Below are positions 34,601 through 42,227 of a stretch of DNA of 55,743 nucleotides, in pieces. How positions within the stretch are numbered: position 1 is the first letter of the stretch; each line of letters starts with the position of its first letter. Below the pieces are notes generated by a model, which was not told the origin of the DNA, did not search any database, and saw only the letters and a list, made by a program, of their open reading frames with translations. The stretch comes from Microtetraspora glauca (GTDB lineage Bacteria > Actinomycetota > Actinomycetes > Streptosporangiales > Streptosporangiaceae), in contig BBYL01000046.1 in NCBI GenBank assembly GCA_001570385.1, positions 1 through 55,743 on the forward strand, in the 5' to 3' direction. A program made the translations under genes and the position numbers.

Positions 34601-35229
34601 AGCGATTCTCCCCCGAAAAGGAATCGATTCCTGTCGACGCTCGGACATCTCCGCCATCCATGCCGAAGAATGCCCCGGATAACCCCTGATAGGGCCATTT
34701 CCGCATTGTCTGGATCTCCGGAAATGTGAGACGGCAAACAGTGCTATACGCTTCTTAGGCGGCTCTTGTCCTGTTATTGATCACGCCCCGCGAGCCGGCC
34801 GTCGTGTCACCTTGTGGAGGATCCGCTGCGGATGTCCAGGGTCACGGCGATGCGGTTGATGGGTAGTCGCCGCCCTCCGGTGCCGAGGCCACGCGGGCGA
34901 TGGCGCGGACCTTGGGCGCGCGCCTCGCCTCGGAGGGTCTGGCGACGATCGTGCGGTGCCCGCTGACGCCTCTGCGAGCCGCATCGCATTCATGAGCTCG
35001 AATTCGCCGGCGTAACAGTGTGATCTGGCAGTGGTACCAAGGAGATCCCAAGTGATCCGCAAGGGCCTCCGGTTACCGTCGGCACGTCCTGAGTCGCCAG
35101 GCTCGTGATCGCCAGACCGGCCTTTCACACATGGGGTCCTTCATGTCGCCTGATCGGGGCGCAGCCCCGTCCGTGGACGGTCTGTCAGTCAGTGTTAACC
35201 CCTTCAGGAAACCTTCGCGAGGAATAGAC
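34601..35229. other. 629-bp gap without a convincing gene
   Basis: The first 150 bases are comparatively AT-rich (34620-34780) and likely hold the promoter of the minus-strand gene. The rest has frames on both strands that lack start signals and coding bias. Minus-strand frames near 34810-35010 carry Arg-rich shadows only. Promoter elements for the plus-strand gene at 35230 must lie in 35100-35220 but are not obvious. Confidence 0.4.
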
Positions 35230-35580
35230 GTGATCAAGAAGTTCGCCGCCGGCGCCGCCATCGCCCTGGCCGCGCTGACCGCGCCTCAGTTGACGGCTCA
35301 GACTGCCGACGCCGCCACGAGTTACAAGACCCCATGCCAGGGGATCCGTGGTTGTGAGGCCGCGATGCAGGACGGCGAGGGGTGGATGGTGATCACTCGC
35401 GAGAAGAACTGGAAGAAAGTGATCTACCAGTTCAACCACCTGGAGAAGAGCGCCAAGAGGGTCTGCGCGAAGCAGTATCCGCACCTGACCATGTGGCTCA
35501 ACAATCCGAGCTATTCGCGGAACAAGACCGTCACCATCAAGGCATCCGGAAAACTTCCGCGCGCCGCGTGCTCTTATTAG
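35230..35580 (+). CDS. Small secreted protein, family unknown
   Basis: This is a 116-residue protein. The signal peptide (MIKKFAAGAAIALAALTAP) is cleaved near ADAA. The mature part of about 85 residues has four cysteines (PCQGIRGC, RVCAKQ, ACSY), so two disulfides are likely, and a Lys/Trp-rich middle. The GTG at 35230 is preferred over the upstream ATG at 35131 because GAGGA precedes it and it begins the signal peptide. It resembles the other small secreted Cys-containing protein in this region in general layout only. Confidence 0.75.
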   Translation: MIKKFAAGAAIALAALTAPQLTAQTADAATSYKTPCQGIRGCEAAMQDGEGWMVITREKNWKKVIYQFNHLEKSAKRVCAKQYPHLTMWLNNPSYSRNKTVTIKASGKLPRAACSY

Positions 35581-35748
35581 GGCTGATCGCGAAAGTAATA
35601 AAGGCTATGGATGATCGCTCGCCATGGGGCGTGGGGTCTGACAAATGGCCAATGGGTGCCGCTTGTGCCCGTTGTCGCCGGTGGGAAAGAAGCCAGATGG
35701 GCCGACCACGTGGACGCGTCGGGGCTTGAGCTGCTGGTAGGCAGATCG

Positions 35749-36142
35749 TCATTTCGTTGGATGTGGTGTTCGGGCTGGCGGCGGGGTGGGAGCCTGCAGG
35801 AGGTGGCGCCAGTCGGCGGGCCAGTTGGCCAGAGCGAGGATGCCCATGATGACGAGATGGGTCGGCGCTGCCCAGCTTTCCACCGCCGGGTCGTGGTTGA
35901 CGATGTGGGTGGTGACCGCGCCGGTGAGTACGAACATGAGGGTCGTGGCGCCCAGGAAGCGCTGTTCGCCGGTTGGGGATCACGAGCAGGACGGCGGCGA
36001 CACCTTCCAGGGCGCCGACCACGAAGCGCATCCAGGACGGGTAACCCCATATCCTGTCTCCCGGCCAGTACTTGGTCACGGCGCCCAGCGCGAACTCAAG
36101 GGCCAGGAGCCAGTACGGACCGGTCTTTAGGCGTTTCGACAT
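35749..36142 (-). pseudogene. DoxX-family membrane protein, frameshifted
   Basis: Two adjacent minus-strand frames together make one DoxX-like protein of about 130 residues. The first frame runs from MSKRLKTGPYW through GYPSWMRFVVGALEGVAAVLLVIPNR; the second continues FLGATTLMFVLTGAV and ends in a proline-rich tail. The switch lies at about 35955-35970, where one extra G in ACAGCGC explains the shift. Without it the protein has four membrane helices. It is either a real mutation or a sequencing error. Its neighbours downstream on the left are intact, while those on the right are broken. Confidence 0.8.
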
Positions 36143-36223
36143 ATATTGGTCCCTTCCGGGGGTGGACAGGGCCAGGCCTCCGCGCGGCGATAGCATTGCC
36201 GACGGAGTCATTTCTTTCGGGTT

Positions 36224-36562
36224 TCAGCCCTGCAGGGTGGCGATGGCCTTCTCGATACGCCGCTGGCGCGTCTCGGGCTTCTTCGCGCTCTCGATGGCGC
36301 GCATGTGCTCGCGCTTGTAGCTGTACGCAAGATTGTCGTAGGCCCCGCGGAATCCGGATCCCTCCGCGGAGACGCCGGCGTCCTGTGCCGCTGCCTCCCA
36401 TTCGTAGAGAGCCAGCTGCGGGGATCCCTTGCCCAGGCCGAACCAACCAGCCCGACGACGTCCGCGACTGTGCCTTCCTCGAATCGGTATGACAGGCCGC
36501 GACGGAGGAATGAACGACACGGCGAAAACTTCGTCGGCCGACCGGCAGGCGATCGAGGACAA
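36224..36562 (-). pseudogene. C-terminal remnant of a YdeI/OmpD-associated (bacteriocin-protection-type) protein
   Basis: The last 40 residues (AYDNLAYSYKREHMRAIESA then KKPETRQRRIEKAI) are the characteristic C terminus of YdeI-family proteins. Upstream the frame degenerates into Arg/Pro-rich sequence with no family features, so the N-terminal domain is missing. It is therefore probably a remnant rather than a working 112-residue gene. Confidence 0.6.
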
Positions 36563-36589
36563 GATGCGGTGCAGGAGGCGTGGCTGCGG
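36563..36589 (+). pseudogene. Nine-codon scrap of an ECF sigma factor region 2
   Basis: The frame at 36563-36589 reads DAVQEAWLR, the core of sigma region 2.2 in ECF/SigJ-like factors. No sigma sequence flanks it. It lies directly before an epimerase remnant, an arrangement that recalls an ECF41 locus. It is short enough that chance cannot be excluded. Confidence 0.35.
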
Positions 36590-36603
36590 GTCAAGCCGCC
36601 GTG

Positions 36604-37083
36604 CGGCCTCCCCGGCTCTGGTTGCAGATGAGCACTGCCACTGTCTACTCCCACCGCTTCGACGCGCCCAACGACGAGGCGACCGGAGTGCTCGGCGGCA
36701 CCGAACTCGGCGTCCCGGGCTACTGGACCTACAGCGTCGAGATCGCGAAAGCGTGGGAGCGGGCGCAGGATCGAGCCGAAACCCCGTACACGCGCAAGGT
36801 CGGCATGCGCTCTGCCATGGTGATGAGTCCTGATCGCGGCGGCATCTTCGACGTCTTGCTGCGGCTGGCGCGGTTCGGCCTCGGCGGCCCGGTCGCGGGC
36901 GGCGCGCAGTACGTGTCCGGCGCGTTCGCGCTGCGCTCGGACACCGAACTCCTGTTGAAAAGCCGTCGAGTCGTCCCCAGCCGCCTGCTCGAAGCGGGCT
37001 TCGCCTTCGACCACGCCCAGTGGCCGGAGGCCGCCGACGATCTCGTGCGGCGCGTGCGCGGCGGGTCTGGCTTCACCGGGTGA
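36604..37083 (+). pseudogene. NAD-dependent epimerase (TIGR01777/SDR39U1-like), N-terminally truncated with internal deletion
   Basis: The frame reads RLWLQMSTATVYSHRFDAPNDE and continues to KVGMRSAMVMSPDRGG, both typical of the middle of TIGR01777 epimerases. The N-terminal Rossmann half with the glycine-rich motif is absent. At 36910-36920 the sequence jumps from GGAQYVS straight to GAFALRSDTELLLKSRRV, skipping the usual WIH segment and about 70 residues before the DUF1731-type C terminus. Two breaks make it non-functional. Epimerases of this type are partners of ECF41 sigma factors. Confidence 0.75.
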
Positions 37084-37180
37084 GCCGTCGGCTCCTGTCG
37101 GCAGTCAGCGGTCTCGCCGTTTCGCATTCCGCGGGCCCGTACGAACAAGCTCACCCTCCGCTGCCGGGCGGGGTGGTGCC

Positions 37181-37543
37181 CTACCCCAGAAGGTTGGGCT
37201 GGTCGATCACCCACAACCACGTGCTGTCGGGCTGGCGGCGAGCCACCTCGACAGTGACACCGCCATCGGCCAGCCGCACCGAGGTGAGCGCCAGGTCGCC
37301 GTTCCGCAGCGTGGGCTGCTGCCGGCCAGGAGTGAAAGTGGGCCTGTCCGCGACCAGGTGCTCGTACGCCTGGCGGATCTCCTCACTGCCTGTGGCGACC
37401 CGGCCGTTCGGCAACGCCAGCACCGCGTCCGGTTCATACAGCGCCACCAGCCCTTCGACGTCGCCCGCGTTGAGCCGCTCCACGACGAACCGGCTGAGAT
37501 CCTCCGGTCGGGCAGCACGCTCCCGGAGGTCATCCACGCTCAC
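37181..37543 (-). CDS. SnoaL/NTF2-like small protein
   Basis: This is a 120-residue protein of the SnoaL/DUF4440-type NTF2-like fold (ALYEPDAVLALPNG, then VEVARRQPDSTWLWVIDQPN). These are often stand-alone enzymes or ligand binders without a fixed catalytic set, so no reaction is assigned. The GTG at 37543 has GGGAG about 13 bases upstream. It is convergent with the epimerase remnant and may be a survivor of the decayed locus. Confidence 0.78.
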   Translation of the reverse strand: MSVDDLRERAARPEDLSRFVVERLNAGDVEGLVALYEPDAVLALPNGRVATGSEEIRQAYEHLVADRPTFTPGRQQPTLRNGDLALTSVRLADGGVTVEVARRQPDSTWLWVIDQPNLLG

Positions 37544-37732
37544 TACTCGTCACTCCCATCAGAACAGGCCAGGTGGCCCCCGGCAGCAAACGATCATGGC
37601 AGGCGCGTACGACGAATCCCCGGACGAGCCGGCGTCATCGTCTGACAGTGATGATGTAGGTGTCCCGGCGGGGTCTGACCCGTCGTCTGACTGACACCCC
37701 GTCGGGGATGCCCGACCGGGGTGCCGCCTGCG

Positions 37733-38956
37733 TCAGTGCACGTGCGCGCGGGGGATGTCCTGGGAGCTGAGGAGCCGCTGGAGGCGTTCCAGCCCCGTCT
37801 GGAGACTCTGGTCGTCCAGGGCGTAGGAGAGGCGGAGGCAGCCGGGAGCGCCGAAGGCTTCGCCCGGGAGGAGCGCCACGGAGGCCTCGTCCAGGATGAA
37901 CGTCGCCAACTGGGTGGTGGTCGTGAAGGAGTGGCCGAGGATCGACCGGGTGAGCAGGCGCTTGACCGAGGGGAAGCAGTAGAAGGCCCCGGTGGGGGTG
38001 GGGCAGTCGACTCCGCGTATCCCCTGGAGTACGTCGACCATGAGCCGGCGGCGGCGATCGTATGCGGCCAGCACACCGTCGAAACCCGGCCGGCCCGCGC
38101 GCAGTGCCGCGATCGCCGCGACCTGGGCGACGTTGGCGACGTTGGACGACATGTGCGACTGCAGGTTGACGGCCGCCTTGACCGCCGCGGCAGGGCCGTA
38201 CAGCCAGCCGACCCGCCAGCCCGTCATGGCGTACGTCTTCGACACGCCGCCGATGACGATGCACCGATCCCTGATGTCCGGGGTGGCCACCGGCATGGAC
38301 TGGGCCACCGCGCCGTCGTACACGAGGTGCTGGTAGATCTCATCGCTGATCACCCAGATTCCCCGCTGTGCCGCCCAGTTTCCGATGGCCCGGGTCTCCT
38401 CCGGCGTGTACACGGTTCCCGTCGGATTGGCGGGGGAGCCGAAGAACAGCACCTTGGTCCGCGGGGTGATGTGCGCGTCCAGGAGTTCGGGCGTCACCTT
38501 GAAATCCTGGCGGGCATCGCTGTGCACCGGAATCGGCGTCGCGCCCGTGAGGCGTACGGCCTCCGGATAGGTGGTCCAATAGGGGGCCGGTACGAGCGCC
38601 TCGTCGCCGGAATTCAACAGGATCATGCAGGCGAGATATACGGCCTGCTTCGCGCCGTTGGTCACGAGCACGTCCGTGTCGTCAATGGCGAGACCCGTAT
38701 CCGCCAGGACCGTCTGGGCGATGACATGGCGCAACTCCGTCAGCCCGGCCGCCGAGGTGTAACGATGGTTGACGGGGTCCGCGCAAGCCCGCTGGGCGGC
38801 TTCGACGATGTAATCCGGGGTCGGGAAATCCGGCTCGCCCGCGCCGAAACTCACAATGCGGTATCCGGCCGCGCGCAACTCGGCCGCCCGGGACGAAACC
38901 GCCATGGTCGCCGAGCCGGCGACCGCGCCCGCTCTCTCACTCAATCCGATGGACAT
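37733..38956 (-). CDS. Class I PLP-dependent aminotransferase (aspartate aminotransferase-like)
   Basis: This is a 407-residue fold-type I aminotransferase of the AspC/AatA subgroup. The N-terminal FGAGEPDFPTP, the PANPTGTVYT motif, the PLP lysine Lys240 (GGVSKTYAMTGWRVGW) and the C-terminal CLRLSYA arginine are all present. GAGGAGA precedes the ATG at 38956. It is the third gene of the GntR-HisC-like-AspC-like operon, 13 bases after the second. Two aminotransferases and a PdxH-like gene at the locus suggest amino-group removal from an imported amino compound. Confidence 0.9.
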   Translation of the reverse strand: MSIGLSERAGAVAGSATMAVSSRAAELRAAGYRIVSFGAGEPDFPTPDYIVEAAQRACADPVNHRYTSAAGLTELRHVIAQTVLADTGLAIDDTDVLVTNGAKQAVYLACMILLNSGDEALVPAPYWTTYPEAVRLTGATPIPVHSDARQDFKVTPELLDAHITPRTKVLFFGSPANPTGTVYTPEETRAIGNWAAQRGIWVISDEIYQHLVYDGAVAQSMPVATPDIRDRCIVIGGVSKTYAMTGWRVGWLYGPAAAVKAAVNLQSHMSSNVANVAQVAAIAALRAGRPGFDGVLAAYDRRRRLMVDVLQGIRGVDCPTPTGAFYCFPSVKRLLTRSILGHSFTTTTQLATFILDEASVALLPGEAFGAPGCLRLSYALDDQSLQTGLERLQRLLSSQDIPRAHVH

Positions 38957-38969
38957 GGCTCTCCTCTTA

Positions 38970-40043
38970 CTATGACGACAATTCGAACAGGGCCTTGAGG
39001 AAGACGTTGTTTTCATCGGGATGTCCGACGCTCACGCGCAACCAACCGGCCGGGCCCACGTCACGTACCAGTACGCCTCGTCCGGCCAGTCCCGCCGCCA
39101 TCGCGGAGGAATTGGTGCCGGTGTCGAAGAACAGGAAGTTCGCGTCGCTCGGCATGACCGCGTGGCCGGCGTCGACCAGGGCATCGCGCATTCTCCCGCG
39201 TTCGGCGAGAACGCCCGGGATATGCGCCAGCAGTTCATCGGCCTGTTCGAGGGCGGCGAGCGCGACCGCCGCCGTCAGCGTCGACAGATGGTACGGCAGG
39301 GCGACGATACGCAAAGGGCTCAGCACGTCGGGTGAGGCGAGCAGGAATCCGACGCGTATCCCCGCGAATCCGAATGCCTTCGACATGGTCCGGGAGATCA
39401 CCAGCGATGGGTGCTCGGCGAGGAGACCCGCCTGGGTACCGATGGCGGAGAACTCGACGTACGCCTCGTCGAGCACCACCAGCCCCGGCGCGGTGCGCAG
39501 GATGACGTCCAGCGTCGCCCGGTCAAGGGGCGTCCCGGTCGGATTGTTGGGCGCGCAGAGGAAGACGATGTCAGGCCTGTGCTGTTCGACCGCGGCGGCC
39601 GCCACCTCGTGGTTCAGGCCGAAGTCCGAGCCGCGATCAGCCGATGTCCACCGGGTGCCGGTGATCGTCGCGATCTGCTCGTGCATCGAATAGGTGGGCC
39701 CGAACCCGAGGGCCGTGCGGCCGGGCCCGCCGTATGTCTGGAGCAGGTGCAGCAGCACCTCGTTGGAGCCGTTTCCCGGCCACACCATGTCGGCTCGCAC
39801 GCCATGGCCGGCGTATCGTGCCAATGCGGATCGGAGCGCGGCGAGGTCGGTGTCCGGATAACGGTTCGCGGTGGCCAGCGCGCGGGAAGCCGCTGAACAC
39901 AATGTCTCAAGGTGGCGTCCTTCTGGAGGACGTGGACTCTCGTTGTTGTTCAGCAGCGCGACCGGATCGCCCATCGAAGGAAATGGCCGGGTGTTGTACG
40001 GGCGGACCGCACGCAGATCATCCCGGACGGGCAGGGCTGGCAT
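38970..40043 (-). CDS. Histidinol-phosphate-aminotransferase-like PLP enzyme
   Basis: This is a 357-residue class I/II aminotransferase of the HisC family. LLNNNESP, CAPNNPTGTP, LDEAYVEFS and the PLP lysine Lys222 (RTMSKAFGFAGIRVG) are clear. A second HisC outside a his operon, adjacent to a GntR gene, suggests a catabolic or specialised aminotransferase rather than histidine synthesis. The ATG directly follows the GntR stop (TGAATG) with GGAGAA upstream, so the two are coupled. Confidence 0.88.
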   Translation of the reverse strand: MPALPVRDDLRAVRPYNTRPFPSMGDPVALLNNNESPRPPEGRHLETLCSAASRALATANRYPDTDLAALRSALARYAGHGVRADMVWPGNGSNEVLLHLLQTYGGPGRTALGFGPTYSMHEQIATITGTRWTSADRGSDFGLNHEVAAAAVEQHRPDIVFLCAPNNPTGTPLDRATLDVILRTAPGLVVLDEAYVEFSAIGTQAGLLAEHPSLVISRTMSKAFGFAGIRVGFLLASPDVLSPLRIVALPYHLSTLTAAVALAALEQADELLAHIPGVLAERGRMRDALVDAGHAVMPSDANFLFFDTGTNSSAMAAGLAGRGVLVRDVGPAGWLRVSVGHPDENNVFLKALFELSS

Positions 40044-40703
40044 TCATTCTCCGCTGGTGTCTTGTGATCCGGTGATGCGCGCGACGAGGCGGTGCATGGA
40101 CGTTTTCCAATTGCTTTCCAGCTCGCGCGTGGCCGTCGGCAAATCCTTCTCGCGCAGGGCCACCGCGATACGCTTGTGCTGGTCGATCGACTCACGAACA
40201 CTTTGCGGATCGCCGAGGTAGGCATGCTCGTAGCGATGGACGATGCGCTTGGTGTCGCCGATCATTTCGAGCAGCCGGCTGTTCGGGCAGGCCGCCAGCA
40301 AACTCGCGTGCCACTCGTCGTCGGCGTTTTGTACATCGCGGACGTCTCCGGTCGGCGCCATTTTCTCCGCGAGTTCCATGAGCTGCGGGGCGCGCCGGGC
40401 GAGTTCTTCGGGATCGGAAAGCGTGATCGCGAGCACTTCGAGCTGGGCGATGATCGGATAGGTCTCGCGGACTTCCTGCTCGCTCAGGGTGGAGACCCAG
40501 TACCCCCGGTTCGGACGGGCATCGAGAATGCCCTCCTGTGCCAGGCTCGCCAGCGCCTCGCGCAGCGGCGTCCGGCTGACGCCGATCTCGGCCGCGAGAT
40601 GCACCTCGTTGATGCGGGTGCCCACCGGATATTTTCCGCGGAGAAGACGGTCGAGTATCTCGTCCCTGACCTGCTCGCGCAAAAGTCTGCGGGCGACCGC
40701 CAT
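40044..40703 (-). CDS. GntR-family transcriptional regulator (FadR/FCD subfamily)
   Basis: This is a 219-residue regulator. The winged helix-turn-helix (TRINEVHLAAEIGVSRTPLREAL, about 29-51) is followed by an alpha-helical FCD ligand domain with metal-binding His candidates (DDEWHASLLAA, HRYEHAY). The ATG at 40703 is backed by GGAGGGG; an upstream frame to 40745 lacks a good start. It begins the minus-strand operon with two aminotransferase genes and diverges from a PLP lyase gene. It is the likely regulator of the whole 37.7-50.8 kb locus. Confidence 0.9.
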   Translation of the reverse strand: MAVARRLLREQVRDEILDRLLRGKYPVGTRINEVHLAAEIGVSRTPLREALASLAQEGILDARPNRGYWVSTLSEQEVRETYPIIAQLEVLAITLSDPEELARRAPQLMELAEKMAPTGDVRDVQNADDEWHASLLAACPNSRLLEMIGDTKRIVHRYEHAYLGDPQSVRESIDQHKRIAVALREKDLPTATRELESNWKTSMHRLVARITGSQDTSGE

Positions 40704-40734
40704 TTTCCCCTCCAGTACACGTTTCTGCCTGACG

Positions 40735-40748
40735 AGTATGAGCATACT
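40735..40748. promoter_or_regulatory. Candidate GntR operator in the gntR/lyase intergenic region
   Basis: AGTATG-AG-CATACT forms a 6+6 bp inverted repeat with a GT...AC arrangement, and a further CATACT follows at 40750-40755. It lies 32 bases before the GntR start, where autoregulation would be expected. Confidence 0.5.
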
Positions 40749-40823
40749 ACATACTGAACTCAGAGTGCAGAGCGCGCTAGGCTGACGGCGATTCCATCCC
40801 CCTCACTCTCCGGAGGCCGCGTC

Positions 40824-41975
40824 ATGCCTGGCTTCGCCCTCGTCCGATCACCGATAGGCGATTCCCCTCATACTCTCGGTGACGATCCCCGTGACGCTCC
40901 CAGAAGATTCCACCGATCGATGCCGGGCTACGCCCGCACCCCTCTTGTCGCGTCGCCCGAACTGGCGCGGCGGACGGGAACGGGGCGAGTCCTCGTCAAG
41001 AACGAGCAGTACCGCCTCGGGCTGCCGTCGTTCAAGATCCTCGGCTCGTCCTGGGGGATCCACCGTACGCTGTGCGAACGCCTCGGCCTCGACCCGGCGA
41101 TCTCGTTCGAGGAACTGCGCCGGGCGGTCGGGCCGCTACGCGACCACGTGCTGACGTGCGCCACGGACGGGAACCACGGCAGGGCCGTGGCTCACATGGC
41201 CCGGCTCCTCGGCATGCGCGCGCGCATCTACGTTCCGGTCGACGTGTCGGCGTCGCGGTCGGCGGCGATCGAGAGCGAGGGAGCCGAGGTCGTCCGGGTG
41301 TACGCGAGTTATGACGACGCCGTGCGCTATGTCGCCGTCCAGGCCGATCGTGACTCCCGCGCCATCCTGGTGTCCGACACGGCCTGGGCCGGATACGAGA
41401 CGGTGCCGCGGCGCGTGATCGACGGCTATTCGACGATCTTCCAGGAGGTCGACGAGCAACTCGCCGAGCTGGATCTCGATCCCGAGGACGCTGTGGACCT
41501 GGTGATCGTCCCCGCGGGAGTGGGCGCGTTCGCCGCGGCGGTCGGCCTGCACTTCGGCTCCCGTGCGGCGACGCGTATCGCGACCGTGGAACCCGATGCC
41601 GCCGACTGCGTTCACCGCTCGCTCGCCGCCGGCGTCCGTACGACGGTCCACGGCCCGCACCACTCCATCATGGCGGGCCTGAACTGCGGCGAGACGAGCG
41701 TGGTGGCCTGGCCGATTCTGCGCGGCACGGTCGGCGCGACCATCACGGTCGACGACGACGCGGTGCGCGAGGCCATGCGGATCTTCGCGGGCTGCGGGAT
41801 CGAGTCGGGGGAGAGCGGTGCGGCCTCGCTCGCGGGCGCGCTGCTGGTGACCGCCGACCCCGGATTCCGCGAAGATCTCGGACTCACGCAGGAGAGCACG
41901 ATCCTGCTCCTGAACACCGAAGGAGCGAGCGACCCCGCGAGTTATCTCAGCATCGTGGGGGACCAGGGCGCATGA
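40824..41975 (+). CDS. Diaminopropionate ammonia-lyase-like PLP enzyme
   Basis: This is a 383-residue fold-type II PLP enzyme resembling DpaL (2,3-diaminopropionate ammonia-lyase), which makes pyruvate and two ammonia. The N-terminal YARTPL segment, PLP lysine Lys71 (LPSFKILG), TDGNHGRAVAH phosphate-site region and C-terminal GESGAASLAG are present. GGAGG lies upstream of the ATG. It diverges from the GntR gene and lies beside the peptide transporter. A threonine-deaminase-like activity on another beta-substituted amino acid is the alternative. Confidence 0.87.
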   Translation: MPGFALVRSPIGDSPHTLGDDPRDAPRRFHRSMPGYARTPLVASPELARRTGTGRVLVKNEQYRLGLPSFKILGSSWGIHRTLCERLGLDPAISFEELRRAVGPLRDHVLTCATDGNHGRAVAHMARLLGMRARIYVPVDVSASRSAAIESEGAEVVRVYASYDDAVRYVAVQADRDSRAILVSDTAWAGYETVPRRVIDGYSTIFQEVDEQLAELDLDPEDAVDLVIVPAGVGAFAAAVGLHFGSRAATRIATVEPDAADCVHRSLAAGVRTTVHGPHHSIMAGLNCGETSVVAWPILRGTVGATITVDDDAVREAMRIFAGCGIESGESGAASLAGALLVTADPGFREDLGLTQESTILLLNTEGASDPASYLSIVGDQGA

Positions 41976-42122
41976 GCGACTGACGCCTTCTCGGCCTGAA
42001 ATCACGGCTCCGGGCCGGGCTGAGTGAGGCCCGGCCGCACCGTTCCGCCCCTCCAACGGGATGCCGGTTTGCCCAGGAACTTCCTCTGTTCATCTCCTTG
42101 ACACCACTAGATCCATCTCTGC

Positions 42123-42138
42123 ATTCTGTGTACAGCAC
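42123..42138. promoter_or_regulatory. Candidate GntR-type operator upstream of the second peptide transporter
   Basis: ATTCTGTGTACAGCAC contains the inverted repeat CTGT-GT-ACAG. Its first 13 bases are exactly the reverse complement of the palindrome at 47688-47703. It lies about 18 bases downstream of a TTGACA hexamer, where a bound regulator would cover the -10 region. Confidence 0.55.
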
Positions 42139-42177
42139 GCAGTTGGAAGCGCGTGGGGGAACTGCCTCGGCTGCCTG

Positions 42178-42204
42178 TGTCACACGACCGCCGGTTCCGG
42201 CGTC
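42178..42204 (+). promoter_or_regulatory. Exact ECF41-consensus promoter of the second peptide transporter operon
   Basis: TGTCACA (42178-42184), 16 bases, then CGTC (42201-42204) matches the ECF41 promoter consensus as I recall it. The next gene starts 24 bases after the -10, leaving a short leader that includes AAAGGTGG. Confidence 0.6.
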
Positions 42205-42227
42205 ATTGACGATTCGCTAAAGGTGGG

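Larger units (their letters stand above)
41976..42227. other. Intergenic region with stacked regulatory elements ahead of the peptide transporter
   Basis: No gene is seen in these 252 bases. They hold a TTGACA hexamer (42098-42103), a CTGTGTACAG palindrome (42126-42135 within the 42123-42138 site) and an ECF41-type promoter (42178-42204), each listed separately or in the findings. Confidence 0.6.

Noticed and set aside
33908..34729. 273-residue plus-strand frame with hydrophobic Leu/Val stretches
   Set aside because: The apparent membrane segments are the antisense of the Asn/Gln/Arg run in the minus-strand exported protein, which has a good start site and signal peptide.
34781..35128. Minus-strand frames of 60-115 residues in the large gap
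   Set aside because: There is no start signal, no codon bias and no recognisable domain. I considered a decayed gene but could not join the frames into any family.
37651..37730. Repeated GTCTGAC and CCCCG...CGGGG motifs as a riboswitch or att site
   Set aside because: The stems are 5 bp or shorter and the repeats are partial; at most a weak terminator for the aminotransferase operon.
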